Below, one piece after another: positions 8,779 to 16,329 of a stretch of 40,200 bases of DNA (position 1 is the stretch's first letter; the number at the start of each line of letters is the position of its first letter). The DNA is taken from NCBI RefSeq assembly GCF_002086275.1, contig NZ_MVHT01000061.1:1-40200 (forward strand), given 5' to 3'. This DNA is from Mycobacterium intermedium. Lineage in GTDB: Bacteria > Actinomycetota > Actinomycetes > Mycobacteriales > Mycobacteriaceae. Under the pieces are notes generated by a model that had not been told where the DNA came from, searched no databases, and worked only from the letters and a program-made list of their open reading frames with translations. Both the position numbers and the translations under genes were made by a program.

Positions 8779-9788
8779 TGCGCGCCTCGGTCCTGCGCGA
8801 CGGGCGGATGGTCTACCGCGACGACGTCCCCGAGCCGGTTCCCGGGCCGGGCCAGGTGCTGGTTGGCGTGCGCGCATGCGGGATCTGTGGTTCCGACCTG
8901 CATTTCGCGGCGCACGGCGCCGAGGTGGTGGCGCTGAGCAATGAGCTGGCCCAAGGCGGCGGCATGGATCTCGACCTGAACCGGGACGTGTTCATGGGGC
9001 ACGAGTTCAGCGCCGAGGTACTCGAGGCCGGCCCCGACACCGAAACCCATCCCCCGGGCACCCTGGTGACGTCGATCCCAGTCGTGTTGTCCGCCAAAGG
9101 CGTCGAACCGATCGTCTTCAGCAACACCACACTGGGTGGGTACGCGGAACGGATGTTGCTGTCGGCGCCGTTGTTGCTGGCCGTCCCCAACGGTCTGGAC
9201 CCTAAACACGCCGCCTTGGCCGAGCCCATGGCGGTCGGCTTGCACGCCGTGAACAAGTCCGGAATCGACTCGGGCGAGGCGGCGTTGGTGATCGGCTGCG
9301 GCCCGATCGGCATCGCCATCATTGCGGCGCTGCGCGTCAGAGGCGTAGAAACCATTGTGGCATCGGACTTTTCGACCAAGCGACGCGAACTCGCCAGGCA
9401 GATGGGCGCACACCAGACCCTCGACCCGGCGCAGGGCTCGCCGTTCGACTCGGTCAGGCCCGCCGTCGTGTTCGAGGCGGTCGGGGTGCCGGGCATCATC
9501 AATGACGTGATGCGTCGCGCCCGGCGCGGCAGCCGGTTGGTGGTCGCCGGCGTGTGCATGCAGGCCGACACCGTTCACCCGTTCTTTGCCATCGCCAAAG
9601 AGATCACCGTGCAGTTCAGCAACGCCTACACCCCGGAAGAGTTCGGTGAATCGTTGCACGCACTGGCCGAGGGCCACATCGACGTCGCCCCGATGATCAC
9701 CGGGGAAGTGGGCCTCGACGGTGTCGGGGCGGCTTTCGACGACTTGGCGGACCCCGAGCGGCACTGCAAGATTCTGGTCACGCCCTAA
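8778..9788 (+). CDS. Zinc-type medium-chain alcohol dehydrogenase
   Basis: The 336-residue product is an MDR family dehydrogenase. Catalytic zinc ligands fit Cys37 in ACGICGSDLH and His75-Glu76 in FMGHEF; the nucleotide fold has VIGCGPIG (about 171-178) followed by an acidic residue in VASDFSTKRR, suggesting NAD preference. The four-cysteine structural zinc lobe normally after the catalytic domain start is missing: residues 90-125 contain no cysteine. A 25-residue segment rich in Ala, Gly and Asp is inserted between the Cys and His motifs. The ATG at 8778 shares one base with the preceding TGA. It is likely co-transcribed with ephA and the monooxygenase; I do not recall an orthologue at this place in M. 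tuberculosis. Confidence 0.9.
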   Translation: MRASVLRDGRMVYRDDVPEPVPGPGQVLVGVRACGICGSDLHFAAHGAEVVALSNELAQGGGMDLDLNRDVFMGHEFSAEVLEAGPDTETHPPGTLVTSIPVVLSAKGVEPIVFSNTTLGGYAERMLLSAPLLLAVPNGLDPKHAALAEPMAVGLHAVNKSGIDSGEAALVIGCGPIGIAIIAALRVRGVETIVASDFSTKRRELARQMGAHQTLDPAQGSPFDSVRPAVVFEAVGVPGIINDVMRRARRGSRLVVAGVCMQADTVHPFFAIAKEITVQFSNAYTPEEFGESLHALAEGHIDVAPMITGEVGLDGVGAAFDDLADPERHCKILVTP

Positions 9789-10038
9789 GGCCATTGGCGA
9801 CATTTCTGCTGGATCCGGCAACTTCTTCCGTCCACAGCCCGTGATCGGTGTGGCTGATGTGACTAACGAGGCCGAAGTGGCATGATCGACGAAGTTAAGT
9901 ATTCGGTATGTCTTGGTTAACAGCAGGTGTACGGATAGTGAATCGCTGTCATACTCGGATCGCACGCTCGGCGCTGAGGACGCGCCGAGCGCAGGTATAG
10001 ACGGTGCGGTGATGGCGTTGGCCCACGAAGAACTCAGC

Positions 10039-11547
10039 ATGAGTCTCCACGCGGGCGACATGTTTGCCGGGTACACGATCATCCGCCCCTTGGGCGCTGG
10101 CGGGATGGGCGAGGTCTACCTCGCGGAGCACCCGCGGTTGCCCCGGCGTGAAGCACTCAAGGTGCTCAGCAGTGACATATCGGCCGACGACGCGTTTCGT
10201 CAGCGCTTCATCCGAGAGGCGGACCTCGCGGCCGCGCTGTGGCATCCGAACATCGTGCGCGTCAACGACCGCGGCGAATTCAACGGACAGCTTTGGATCG
10301 CAATGGACTTCGTCGACGGATCCGACGCCGCCACGCTACTGCATGAGCACTACCCGGTCGGCATGCCCGCGGATCAGGTCGCCGCGATAGTCACCGCGAT
10401 CGCCGGCGCTCTCGACTATGCGCACGAACACCACAACGTGCTGCACCGCGACGTCAAACCGGCGAATATCCTGCTCGCCGAACCGGAAGCAGGCGACCTG
10501 CGAATCCTGCTGGGCGACTTCGGAATAGCGCGATGCATCGATGAAACCAGTTGCCTGACGGCCACGAACATGGCCATCGGCACGGTTCCCTATTCAGCCC
10601 CCGAGCAACTCACCGACGAACCGATCGACGGACGCGCTGACCAGTACGCCCTTGCTGCCACCGTCTACCAGCTGCTGACCGGGTCAATGCTGTTCGCGCA
10701 CACCAATCCTGCTGTCGTCATCGGCCGCCACCTGACCGCACGCCCACCGGCGTTGGCCGAGACCCGCCCGATGCTCCGGGTGTTCGACCCGGTGCTGTCC
10801 AGGGCTCTGGCGAAGGATCCGGCCGACCGGTTCGCCCGGTGCTCCGATTTCGCCGAGGCGTTTGCACGGGCAGCCCAATCCGGTAGACATCCAATGGCAT
10901 CCGCATTGACCATGCCCAGGCCCATGGCGCTGCGGTCACTGAGGGGCGGCGCGTCAGCATCCTCCGCTACCGACAATCAGCGGCGAAGCAATCGGTGGCG
11001 GATCCTTGCGGCCGCAGCGTCGGTCGTAGCGCTGACGGCCCTCGGCGCCAGTGACTTCACCATTGACAACTACCGCCCCGCGGCCAACCAGGCCCCGGCG
11101 GCGGCAGCCCCGCCATCAGCGCAACCGGCCGCTCAGGCGCCGCCGTCCTTGCCGCCAGCGGCACCGGCCCCCGCTCAGGCACCCGCGAACCCGCCACCGG
11201 CCGCTCCTCAATCGGCGCCCACCCCGCAGGCGAGCCCGCCGGCATCGCGGGTCCCCGCGCCCGTCGAAGCGGCACCGGTGCCGACGCAACCGGCGCCGCC
11301 GGCCCAGCAACCAAACCCGGACCAGGCCTTCATCAATTCGCTGTCGCAAATCCCCGGCATCACCGTCACCGACCCCGGCACCGCCACGGCCACCGGCCGC
11401 GCCGTGTGCTCGAGCCTGCAAAACGGTGCGACTCCCGGGGACGCCGCGGCCGCGACCGTGAACGGCAATTCGGGAGTCACGCCTGCCCAGGCGAACGCCG
11501 GGATCAACGCGGCGATCAGCGCCTATTGCCCGCAGTATCTGCCGTAA
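10039..11547 (+). CDS. Transmembrane Ser/Thr protein kinase (PknF-like kinase domain) with DUF732 ectodomain
   Basis: Residues 11-275 form a Hanks-type kinase: glycine loop GAGGMGEVY (19-27), Lys41, HRDVKPAN (136-143), DFG (160-162), activation segment with TATNM and APE (187-189). It resembles M. tuberculosis PknF most. A juxtamembrane region follows, then one membrane helix (about 321-338), an 80-residue Pro/Ala/Gln-rich spacer, and a C-terminal domain of about 75 residues with two cysteines (near 456 and 496) that reads as DUF732, a small secreted mycobacterial domain. PknF itself has a different outer region. ATG at 10039 follows GAAGAA and fits the kinase start; ATG 10012 is an alternative. 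Nothing recognisable lies in the 250 bases upstream. Confidence 0.9.
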   Translation: MSLHAGDMFAGYTIIRPLGAGGMGEVYLAEHPRLPRREALKVLSSDISADDAFRQRFIREADLAAALWHPNIVRVNDRGEFNGQLWIAMDFVDGSDAATLLHEHYPVGMPADQVAAIVTAIAGALDYAHEHHNVLHRDVKPANILLAEPEAGDLRILLGDFGIARCIDETSCLTATNMAIGTVPYSAPEQLTDEPIDGRADQYALAATVYQLLTGSMLFAHTNPAVVIGRHLTARPPALAETRPMLRVFDPVLSRALAKDPADRFARCSDFAEAFARAAQSGRHPMASALTMPRPMALRSLRGGASASSATDNQRRSNRWRILAAAASVVALTALGASDFTIDNYRPAANQAPAAAAPPSAQPAAQAPPSLPPAAPAPAQAPANPPPAAPQSAPTPQASPPASRVPAPVEAAPVPTQPAPPAQQPNPDQAFINSLSQIPGITVTDPGTATATGRAVCSSLQNGATPGDAAAATVNGNSGVTPAQANAGINAAISAYCPQYLP

Positions 11548-11553
11548 GGCGAG

Positions 11554-12804
11554 TTATCCGCCCGCGAAAGGTTGGGCGACGACGTTCGGCTTGAACCCGT
11601 AGCGGGGAGCGGCGAAGTTGGCCACGCTGCGGCCGGTTCCGGCGCCGGGCATCAGCGGCACCCCGCCGAAGCCGCCCACCGCGGATTCGGCCGCCGCGCC
11701 GGACGTGAGCCCGTTGAGCGCCACATTGACCGGAGTCGCAGCGCCGGGAAGCGCGTTGGCCCACGATGCCGGAACCGAAAGCGCCCCGACTTTGGACGCG
11801 GTACCGGTAATCCCGCCCAGCCCCGTGCCCAGGACGTTGCCCAAATTACCCAGAGCCGGAGCGGCTGCAGCCGCGGCGCCCTGTGCCGCCGCGGCCGCAC
11901 CCTCGGCCGCCTTGCCAAGGTTGGGAATGAACGAGTGCGCGAGGCCGTCGAGATCTCTCATCATGGTCGTAGACAGGCGAGCGGGTGAAGCCAATCGGAT
12001 GTAGGCGTCGAAAATAGTGCTGCCGTCTACGGTTGCCGACCCGGTGATGCCCTCGACGACGTCGCCCAGCATGCCGTTCAAGACAATTCCGGCGCCGTCC
12101 GCTGTCCAGGTGTGCCCGGTCAGGCCGAGCGCCGCCGCGGGGTCGGCGAGCCAGGGCGGCAGATTCGTCAGCCCAGCCATCTGACTCAGAGTCGTCGGGA
12201 TGTCGCCCATGCCTTGCGCGGCGGCCGCCGCGTTCAGCGCGCTGACCTGCGCGTTCACCTGCGAACCCAACCCGGCCATGCTGATTCCGGTGGACTGCGG
12301 GGTCAACTGCGGCAGTTGTGTGGCAGCCGCGGTAGCAGCGGAATAGCTGTACATCGCGGCCGCGTCTTGCGCCCACATCTCCAGGTACTGCGCCTCGGTG
12401 GCCGCGATGGCCGCAGTGTTCTGGCCGAGGAAATTCGTGGCCAACAGCGTGGCCAGCAATGCCCGGTTCGCCTCGATCTCTGGTGGCGGCACCGTCGCCA
12501 GAAACGCGGCTTCGTAGGCGCTCGAGGCCGCGATGGCCTGGGCGGCGACCTCGCTGGCCTGCCCGGCCGCCACGTTGAGCCAGGAAATCTGGGGCAGTGC
12601 CGCGGCCGCCATCGCCGCGGCGGAGGGCCCATGCCATGGTCCATCGGTAAGGCCGTTGACGACCGCCAGGTAGGACGAGGCAACCGACTGCAACTCGGCG
12701 GCCAGCCCTTCCCAGGCGGCGGCGGCGGCCAGCATCGGCCCCGAACCGGGTCCGGCGTACATCAACGCGGAGTTGACCTCCGGCGGTAACGCTGCAAAAT
12801 CCAT
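11554..12804 (-). CDS. PPE family protein, SVP subgroup
   Basis: The 416-residue protein begins MDFAALPPEVNSALMYAGPG, the standard PPE N-terminus, and has the WHGPSAAAM (WxG-type) turn near residue 55 and a helical domain to about 175. The C-terminal half is Ala/Gly-rich and contains GALSVPASW, the GxxSVPxxW signature of the SVP subgroup, and it ends in PFAGG. PPE proteins pair with PE proteins and are exported by ESX type VII systems to the cell surface. A PE gene lies 13 bases upstream and an AGGAGG ribosome site precedes the ATG at 12804. It is at the position of PPE65 (Rv3621c), but no esx genes follow it here. Confidence 0.93.
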   Translation of the reverse strand: MDFAALPPEVNSALMYAGPGSGPMLAAAAAWEGLAAELQSVASSYLAVVNGLTDGPWHGPSAAAMAAAALPQISWLNVAAGQASEVAAQAIAASSAYEAAFLATVPPPEIEANRALLATLLATNFLGQNTAAIAATEAQYLEMWAQDAAAMYSYSAATAAATQLPQLTPQSTGISMAGLGSQVNAQVSALNAAAAAQGMGDIPTTLSQMAGLTNLPPWLADPAAALGLTGHTWTADGAGIVLNGMLGDVVEGITGSATVDGSTIFDAYIRLASPARLSTTMMRDLDGLAHSFIPNLGKAAEGAAAAAQGAAAAAAPALGNLGNVLGTGLGGITGTASKVGALSVPASWANALPGAATPVNVALNGLTSGAAAESAVGGFGGVPLMPGAGTGRSVANFAAPRYGFKPNVVAQPFAGG

Positions 12805-12817
12805 GTGGTGCCGCCTC

Positions 12818-13117
12818 CTACCCGACCGAGGCGGCGTTGGCCGCCTCAGTGAGGCCATACGAGGCGCCGCTGACACCGAGCGTGAGCGCCAACTGCTCCT
12901 GCACCGATACGGCGTGGGCCGCAATCTCTTGAAAGAGAGTCGCGTGGCGGTTGAACTGTGTGGCCGCCATCAGGGAGACCAAGTCGGAAGCGGCGGGCAG
13001 CACGGCGGTCGTCGGGCCGGCGGCGGCTGCGGTGCCCGCGCGCATCACTGCATTGATCGACATCAACTCGCCGGCAGCACCCGTTAACACCTCTGGTTCT
13101 GCGAAAACGGTCGACAT
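12818..13117 (-). CDS. PE family protein
   Basis: This is a bare PE domain of 99 residues with no C-terminal extension. It starts MSTVFAEPEVLTGAAGEL, has the two-helix composition of the family, and ends with YGLTE, which fits the YxxxD/E type VII secretion signal. A strong AAGGAAGGA ribosome site lies just before the ATG at 13117. It precedes the PPE gene on the same strand by 13 bases, so the two should be co-translated and form a PE/PPE heterodimer. It is at the place of PE32 (Rv3622c) next to lpqG. Confidence 0.94.
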   Translation of the reverse strand: MSTVFAEPEVLTGAAGELMSINAVMRAGTAAAAGPTTAVLPAASDLVSLMAATQFNRHATLFQEIAAHAVSVQEQLALTLGVSGASYGLTEAANAASVG

Positions 13118-13961
13118 TTACGAGTCCTTCCTTAATGCGCATTGCATCGATATCGACCAACGATCCAATGACGGGCGGCCACTCGTCGCTGATCTCATAC
13201 AGGCAACGTTAAGGCAGGCGGGTGGCAAAAACGCCCCAGGAGCGCACTTGTTCACTACGAGTTAGGAATTGTTCATTTGCTGGCGGAAATTCGCCAGGTC
13301 ACTTGAATTCATGTTTGAGATATATGTGAGGATCATATGATTTGAGTCTTCTATGAGCTTCCGGCATTCGCGCCTGTACTGGCTACAATGCTGCGCCCAC
13401 CTAGCTGGATGCGTCGCGGCACGAGCCCTCGGGTCGCACCTTGTAGGCGAGTTTGGCGAGCCCAACAATGCAGGTCAGGCCGCTTCGCGGCACGACTTTC
13501 AGCACCTAGGCCGCCGTGACCAGCCTGTGGTGGACCCAATGATTCTGAGCGCGAACACATCCCATAGGATGGGCCGAACAGCCTGACCGGGCGGGTACAA
13601 ATGCCCGGGACGGCCGGCGAGCTCCGGCCAGCTGGTTCAAAAGCAGCCATGCGCTCAGCACCGTCCAGGGGTGCCGACTGGGTTCACGCTTGCGATTCGC
13701 CCACGAATTGTCTGCCGAATGCAATGCGCCAATGAAGTCGGCCGTCGGAAAGTCCCAAAGACGGACAAGTTGACCAACGCCACAACTGTTTGCTGGACGT
13801 TACTTGGCTCACATATCTAGCAGGGCAATGGCATCGTAGCCGATCGCGGCGCAAATATCGCTTGAGGCGCGCATTGTTGAACGCAAGGTAAACAGAAAGT
13901 GTCGTCAACCCTTACGGTAGACGACGCCAATTTGACAGGCTGAGCGGCTAGGGTGCCAGGC
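13118..13961. other. Long intergenic region between PE and lpqG, no supported gene
   Basis: These 844 bases hold only short, unconvincing open frames on both strands, none with a recognisable product or a good ribosome site. The part at about 13262-13360 is clearly AT-richer than its surroundings. Small inverted repeats occur, for example CCCAT/ATGGG near 13561. The right end carries the lpqG promoter and the left end must carry the PE/PPE promoter. The rest could be a decayed gene or a regulatory RNA, but I see no proof of either. Confidence 0.6.
13949..13954 (+). promoter_or_regulatory. Putative -10 box (TAGGGT) for lpqG
   Basis: TAGGGT lies seven bases before the ATG at 13962, the spacing of a leaderless mycobacterial transcript. 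A TTGACA at 13932-13937 is too close (11 bases) to be a normal -35. This box favours the ATG at 13962 over the GTG at 13953, which would overlap the box itself. Confidence 0.5.
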
Positions 13962-14714
13962 ATGCCGATTTTCCGGAGTTCCGCGCAATTTGTCCGCACG
14001 GCAATCGCATGGGCAGGCATCGCGCTGGCCGCCGCCACCATGTCTGCCTGCGACTCGCACAATCCGAGTCCGTCGGCGTCCAACCCCAATCCGCGCCAGG
14101 TAACCGTCGTCGGATCCGGACAAGTCCAAGGCGTTCCCGACACGCTGACTGCCGACGTCACCATCTCGTTCACGGCGAGCGACGTCACCAACGCCATGAA
14201 TCAAACCAACGGCCGCCAGCGAGCGGTCATCGAAGCGCTGACCCGCGCCGGGATCGACAACAAGGACATCCGCACCACCGACGTCATCCTGCAGGCCCAA
14301 TACAGCATCGCCGAGCCCGGTGGAAGTCCCACCATCACCGGTTACCGAGCGGACAACGCGATCCAGGTCAAGATCCACCCAGCCGATGCCGCCTCGCGAC
14401 TGCTGGCGCTCATCATCGAAACCGGCGGCGACGCCACCCGGATCACCGCGGTGCGCTACAAGATCGGCGACGACTCGCAGTTGGTGAAGGACGCACGAGC
14501 GCGCGCTTACGACGACGCAAAGAACCGCGCCCAGCAGTACGCCGAGCTGTCGGGACTCACCTTGGGCAAAGTGATCTCGATTTCGGAATCCACCGGTCCA
14601 GCGCCCGTCGAAAGCCAGCCCCAGGCACCCGCGCCGCGCGCATCGACACTGCCCCTGGAACCGGGCCAGCAGACGGTGAGCTTCTCGGTGACGGCGGTAT
14701 GGGAGCTGGATTAA
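13962..14714 (+). CDS. lpqG: SIMPL-domain (DUF541) lipoprotein LpqG
   Basis: The 250-residue protein has a signal peptide of about 34 residues ending in TMSAC, a slightly atypical lipobox with Cys34 (approximate) as the lipidation site, followed by a Ser/Pro/Asn-rich linker. The rest is one SIMPL/DUF541 domain: VTVVGSGQVQGVPDTLTADV at the start, repeated beta-alpha units with NGRQRAVIEAL and DARARAYDDAKNRAQQYAELSGL. It matches LpqG (Rv3623), which lies between the PE/PPE genes and hpt in M. tuberculosis. Role unknown; these proteins are exported and anchored to the outer face of the membrane. It converges on hpt with only four bases between the stops. Confidence 0.92.
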   Translation: MPIFRSSAQFVRTAIAWAGIALAAATMSACDSHNPSPSASNPNPRQVTVVGSGQVQGVPDTLTADVTISFTASDVTNAMNQTNGRQRAVIEALTRAGIDNKDIRTTDVILQAQYSIAEPGGSPTITGYRADNAIQVKIHPADAASRLLALIIETGGDATRITAVRYKIGDDSQLVKDARARAYDDAKNRAQQYAELSGLTLGKVISISESTGPAPVESQPQAPAPRASTLPLEPGQQTVSFSVTAVWELD

Positions 14715-14718
14715 CCGA

Positions 14719-15288
14719 CTACTGGTAGACCCTGGGGTCCAGCGTTCCGATGTAGGAGAGGTCGCGATAGCGTTCGTCGTAGTCGAGCCCGTAGCCGACG
14801 ACGAACTCGTTGGGGATGTCGAAGCCGACATACGTGATATCGACGTTGGCGCCGACCGCCTCGGGCTTGCGCAGCAGTGTGCACACCCGTAAGGACCGGG
14901 GATGCCGGCTCTTCAGATTGCGCAACAACCAGGACAGCGTGAGCCCGGAGTCGACGACGTCTTCCACGATCAGCACATCGCGGTCGTGGATATCGCGGTC
15001 AAGATCCTTCAAGATCCGCACCACACCAGACGACGAGGTGGACGAGCCGTACGAACTGACCGCCATGAACTCGAACTGGGTGGGCAGCGGGATCGCTCGC
15101 GCCAGATCGGTAACGAAGAGCACCGCCCCCTTGAGGACGGTGATCAACAGCAGGTCTGGCTCGCCACTGCCGGACAAGGTTCGGTAGTCGTTGCCGATCT
15201 GCTCGCCGAGCTCGGCGATGCGTCCCTGGATCTGCTCGGTGGTGAGCAGCACGGACTTGATGTCCCCCGGGTACAGCTCCGCCGTCAC
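14719..15288 (-). CDS. hpt: Hypoxanthine(-guanine) phosphoribosyltransferase
   Basis: Hpt salvages hypoxanthine and guanine to IMP and GMP using PRPP. The 189-residue protein has the PRPP loop VLIVEDVVDSGLT (105-117), the flexible-loop region SSYGSSTSSSG (78-88), the LKGAVLF segment and the C-terminal VGYGLDYDERYRDL base-binding region. The GTG at 15288 is the only sensible start, since an in-frame TGA lies shortly upstream; the M. tuberculosis annotation is longer at the N-terminus, and that extension is not possible here. It follows tilS in the same direction with 45 bases between them, the same order as in many bacteria. Confidence 0.95.
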   Translation of the reverse strand: MTAELYPGDIKSVLLTTEQIQGRIAELGEQIGNDYRTLSGSGEPDLLLITVLKGAVLFVTDLARAIPLPTQFEFMAVSSYGSSTSSSGVVRILKDLDRDIHDRDVLIVEDVVDSGLTLSWLLRNLKSRHPRSLRVCTLLRKPEAVGANVDITYVGFDIPNEFVVGYGLDYDERYRDLSYIGTLDPRVYQ

Positions 15289-15333
15289 GCCCTCAGATTG
15301 CCACGCGCTATGGCGGGCAGCTCACGCGGGGCG

Positions 15334-16329
15334 TCAGATCGGTTCGGGCCGCAAGGCAAGCACGCCGTCTCGACGTCCGGCGAACAAGCGCTGACCCGGC
15401 AGGCTCGAGCCAACCGCTACCCCGCCCTGGCCGCGCCAATCGGTGACCAGCAGGTCCACGCCGCGGATCTGCTTGTCGGTCAATCCAATCGCACCGCCGG
15501 CCAGTAGCCACCCGCGAATCACGCGACGGCGCACCGGGTCGGGCAACGCGGCCAGCGAGCCGACATCCAGCCGGGCGTCGGGCCCCGTTCCGCGCATGGT
15601 TTCCGACAGCGCCTGCGCTGCGATCGCGTCGATGAAGTCGTTGTCTTCCCGCAGCGCCGTCGCGGTACGCGCCAGGGCCTCCGCCACTCCGCCGCCCAGC
15701 ACCTCCTCCAGCAGCGGCAGCACTTCGGCGCGCAGCCGAGTCCTGGTGAAGCGGGGGTCGCTGTTATGCGGGTCCTGCCAGGCGGTCAGCCCGAGCTCAC
15801 GGCAGGCGTCATGGGTCACGCTGCGTCGCACCCCCAGCAGCGGTCGGCACCAAGGCGGGTCGTAGGGGCGCATCCCAGCCATCGAGCGGGCCCCGGATCC
15901 GCGGCCGAGCCCGAGCAGCACCGTCTCGGCTTGATCGTCGAGGGTATGGGCCAACAGCACGGGACCGTCGCGGCCCGACTCCAGTGCGGCATAGCGAGCG
16001 GTACGCGCTGCCGCCTCCGGGCCACCACCCGTGCCGGAGGAGGGGCCGACCTCGACGCGAAGCACCCGCGCCGCAACGCATCCCAGGGAAAGCGCCTGCA
16101 CCCGAGCGGTTTCGGCGACGTCGGCCGACCCGGGCTGCAGGCCGTGATCAACGATCAGGGCGGTGGTGGGCAACAACTGCGCCGCGACAGCCGTCAGGGC
16201 CAACGAGTCCGGGCCACCGGACAACCCGACACACCAACGTGCGCCGTCCCCAGCAGTCGCGCCGAGATGTTCCTTCCAGAACCGCTCGACAGCCGCGCGC
16301 AGCCGCGCTACAGCACCCTGTCGATCCAT
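15334..16329 (-). CDS. tilS: tRNA(Ile)-lysidine synthase
   Basis: TilS attaches lysine to C34 of the CAU-anticodon tRNA-Ile so that it reads AUA. In the 331-residue protein the PP-loop ATPase motif is SGGPDS (37-42), followed by LIVDHGLQPGSA, LLAHTLDDQAETVLLGLGRGSG and RPLLGVRRS, all typical. The C-terminal half is a short substrate-binding region as in other actinobacteria. ATG at 16329 matches the MDRQ start of the M. tuberculosis protein (MesJ, Rv3625c) and overlaps the upstream gene by 22 bases, which suggests coupling. Identification is secure. Confidence 0.95.
   Translation of the reverse strand: MDRQGAVARLRAAVERFWKEHLGATAGDGARWCVGLSGGPDSLALTAVAAQLLPTTALIVDHGLQPGSADVAETARVQALSLGCVAARVLRVEVGPSSGTGGGPEAAARTARYAALESGRDGPVLLAHTLDDQAETVLLGLGRGSGARSMAGMRPYDPPWCRPLLGVRRSVTHDACRELGLTAWQDPHNSDPRFTRTRLRAEVLPLLEEVLGGGVAEALARTATALREDNDFIDAIAAQALSETMRGTGPDARLDVGSLAALPDPVRRRVIRGWLLAGGAIGLTDKQIRGVDLLVTDWRGQGGVAVGSSLPGQRLFAGRRDGVLALRPEPI

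Noticed and set aside
8634..10082. A 482-codon minus-strand open frame over the dehydrogenase gene
   Set aside because: It is antisense to the dehydrogenase and part of the kinase leader and encodes no recognisable domain.
13353..13724. Short open frames of 70-77 codons on both strands in the PE-lpqG gap
   Set aside because: None has a ribosome site, a leaderless box or a recognisable product, and they overlap one another on opposite strands.
13932..13954. TTGACA plus TAGGGT as a classic -35/-10 promoter for lpqG
   Set aside because: The spacer is 11 bases, too short for a sigma-A pair. Only the -10 box was kept.
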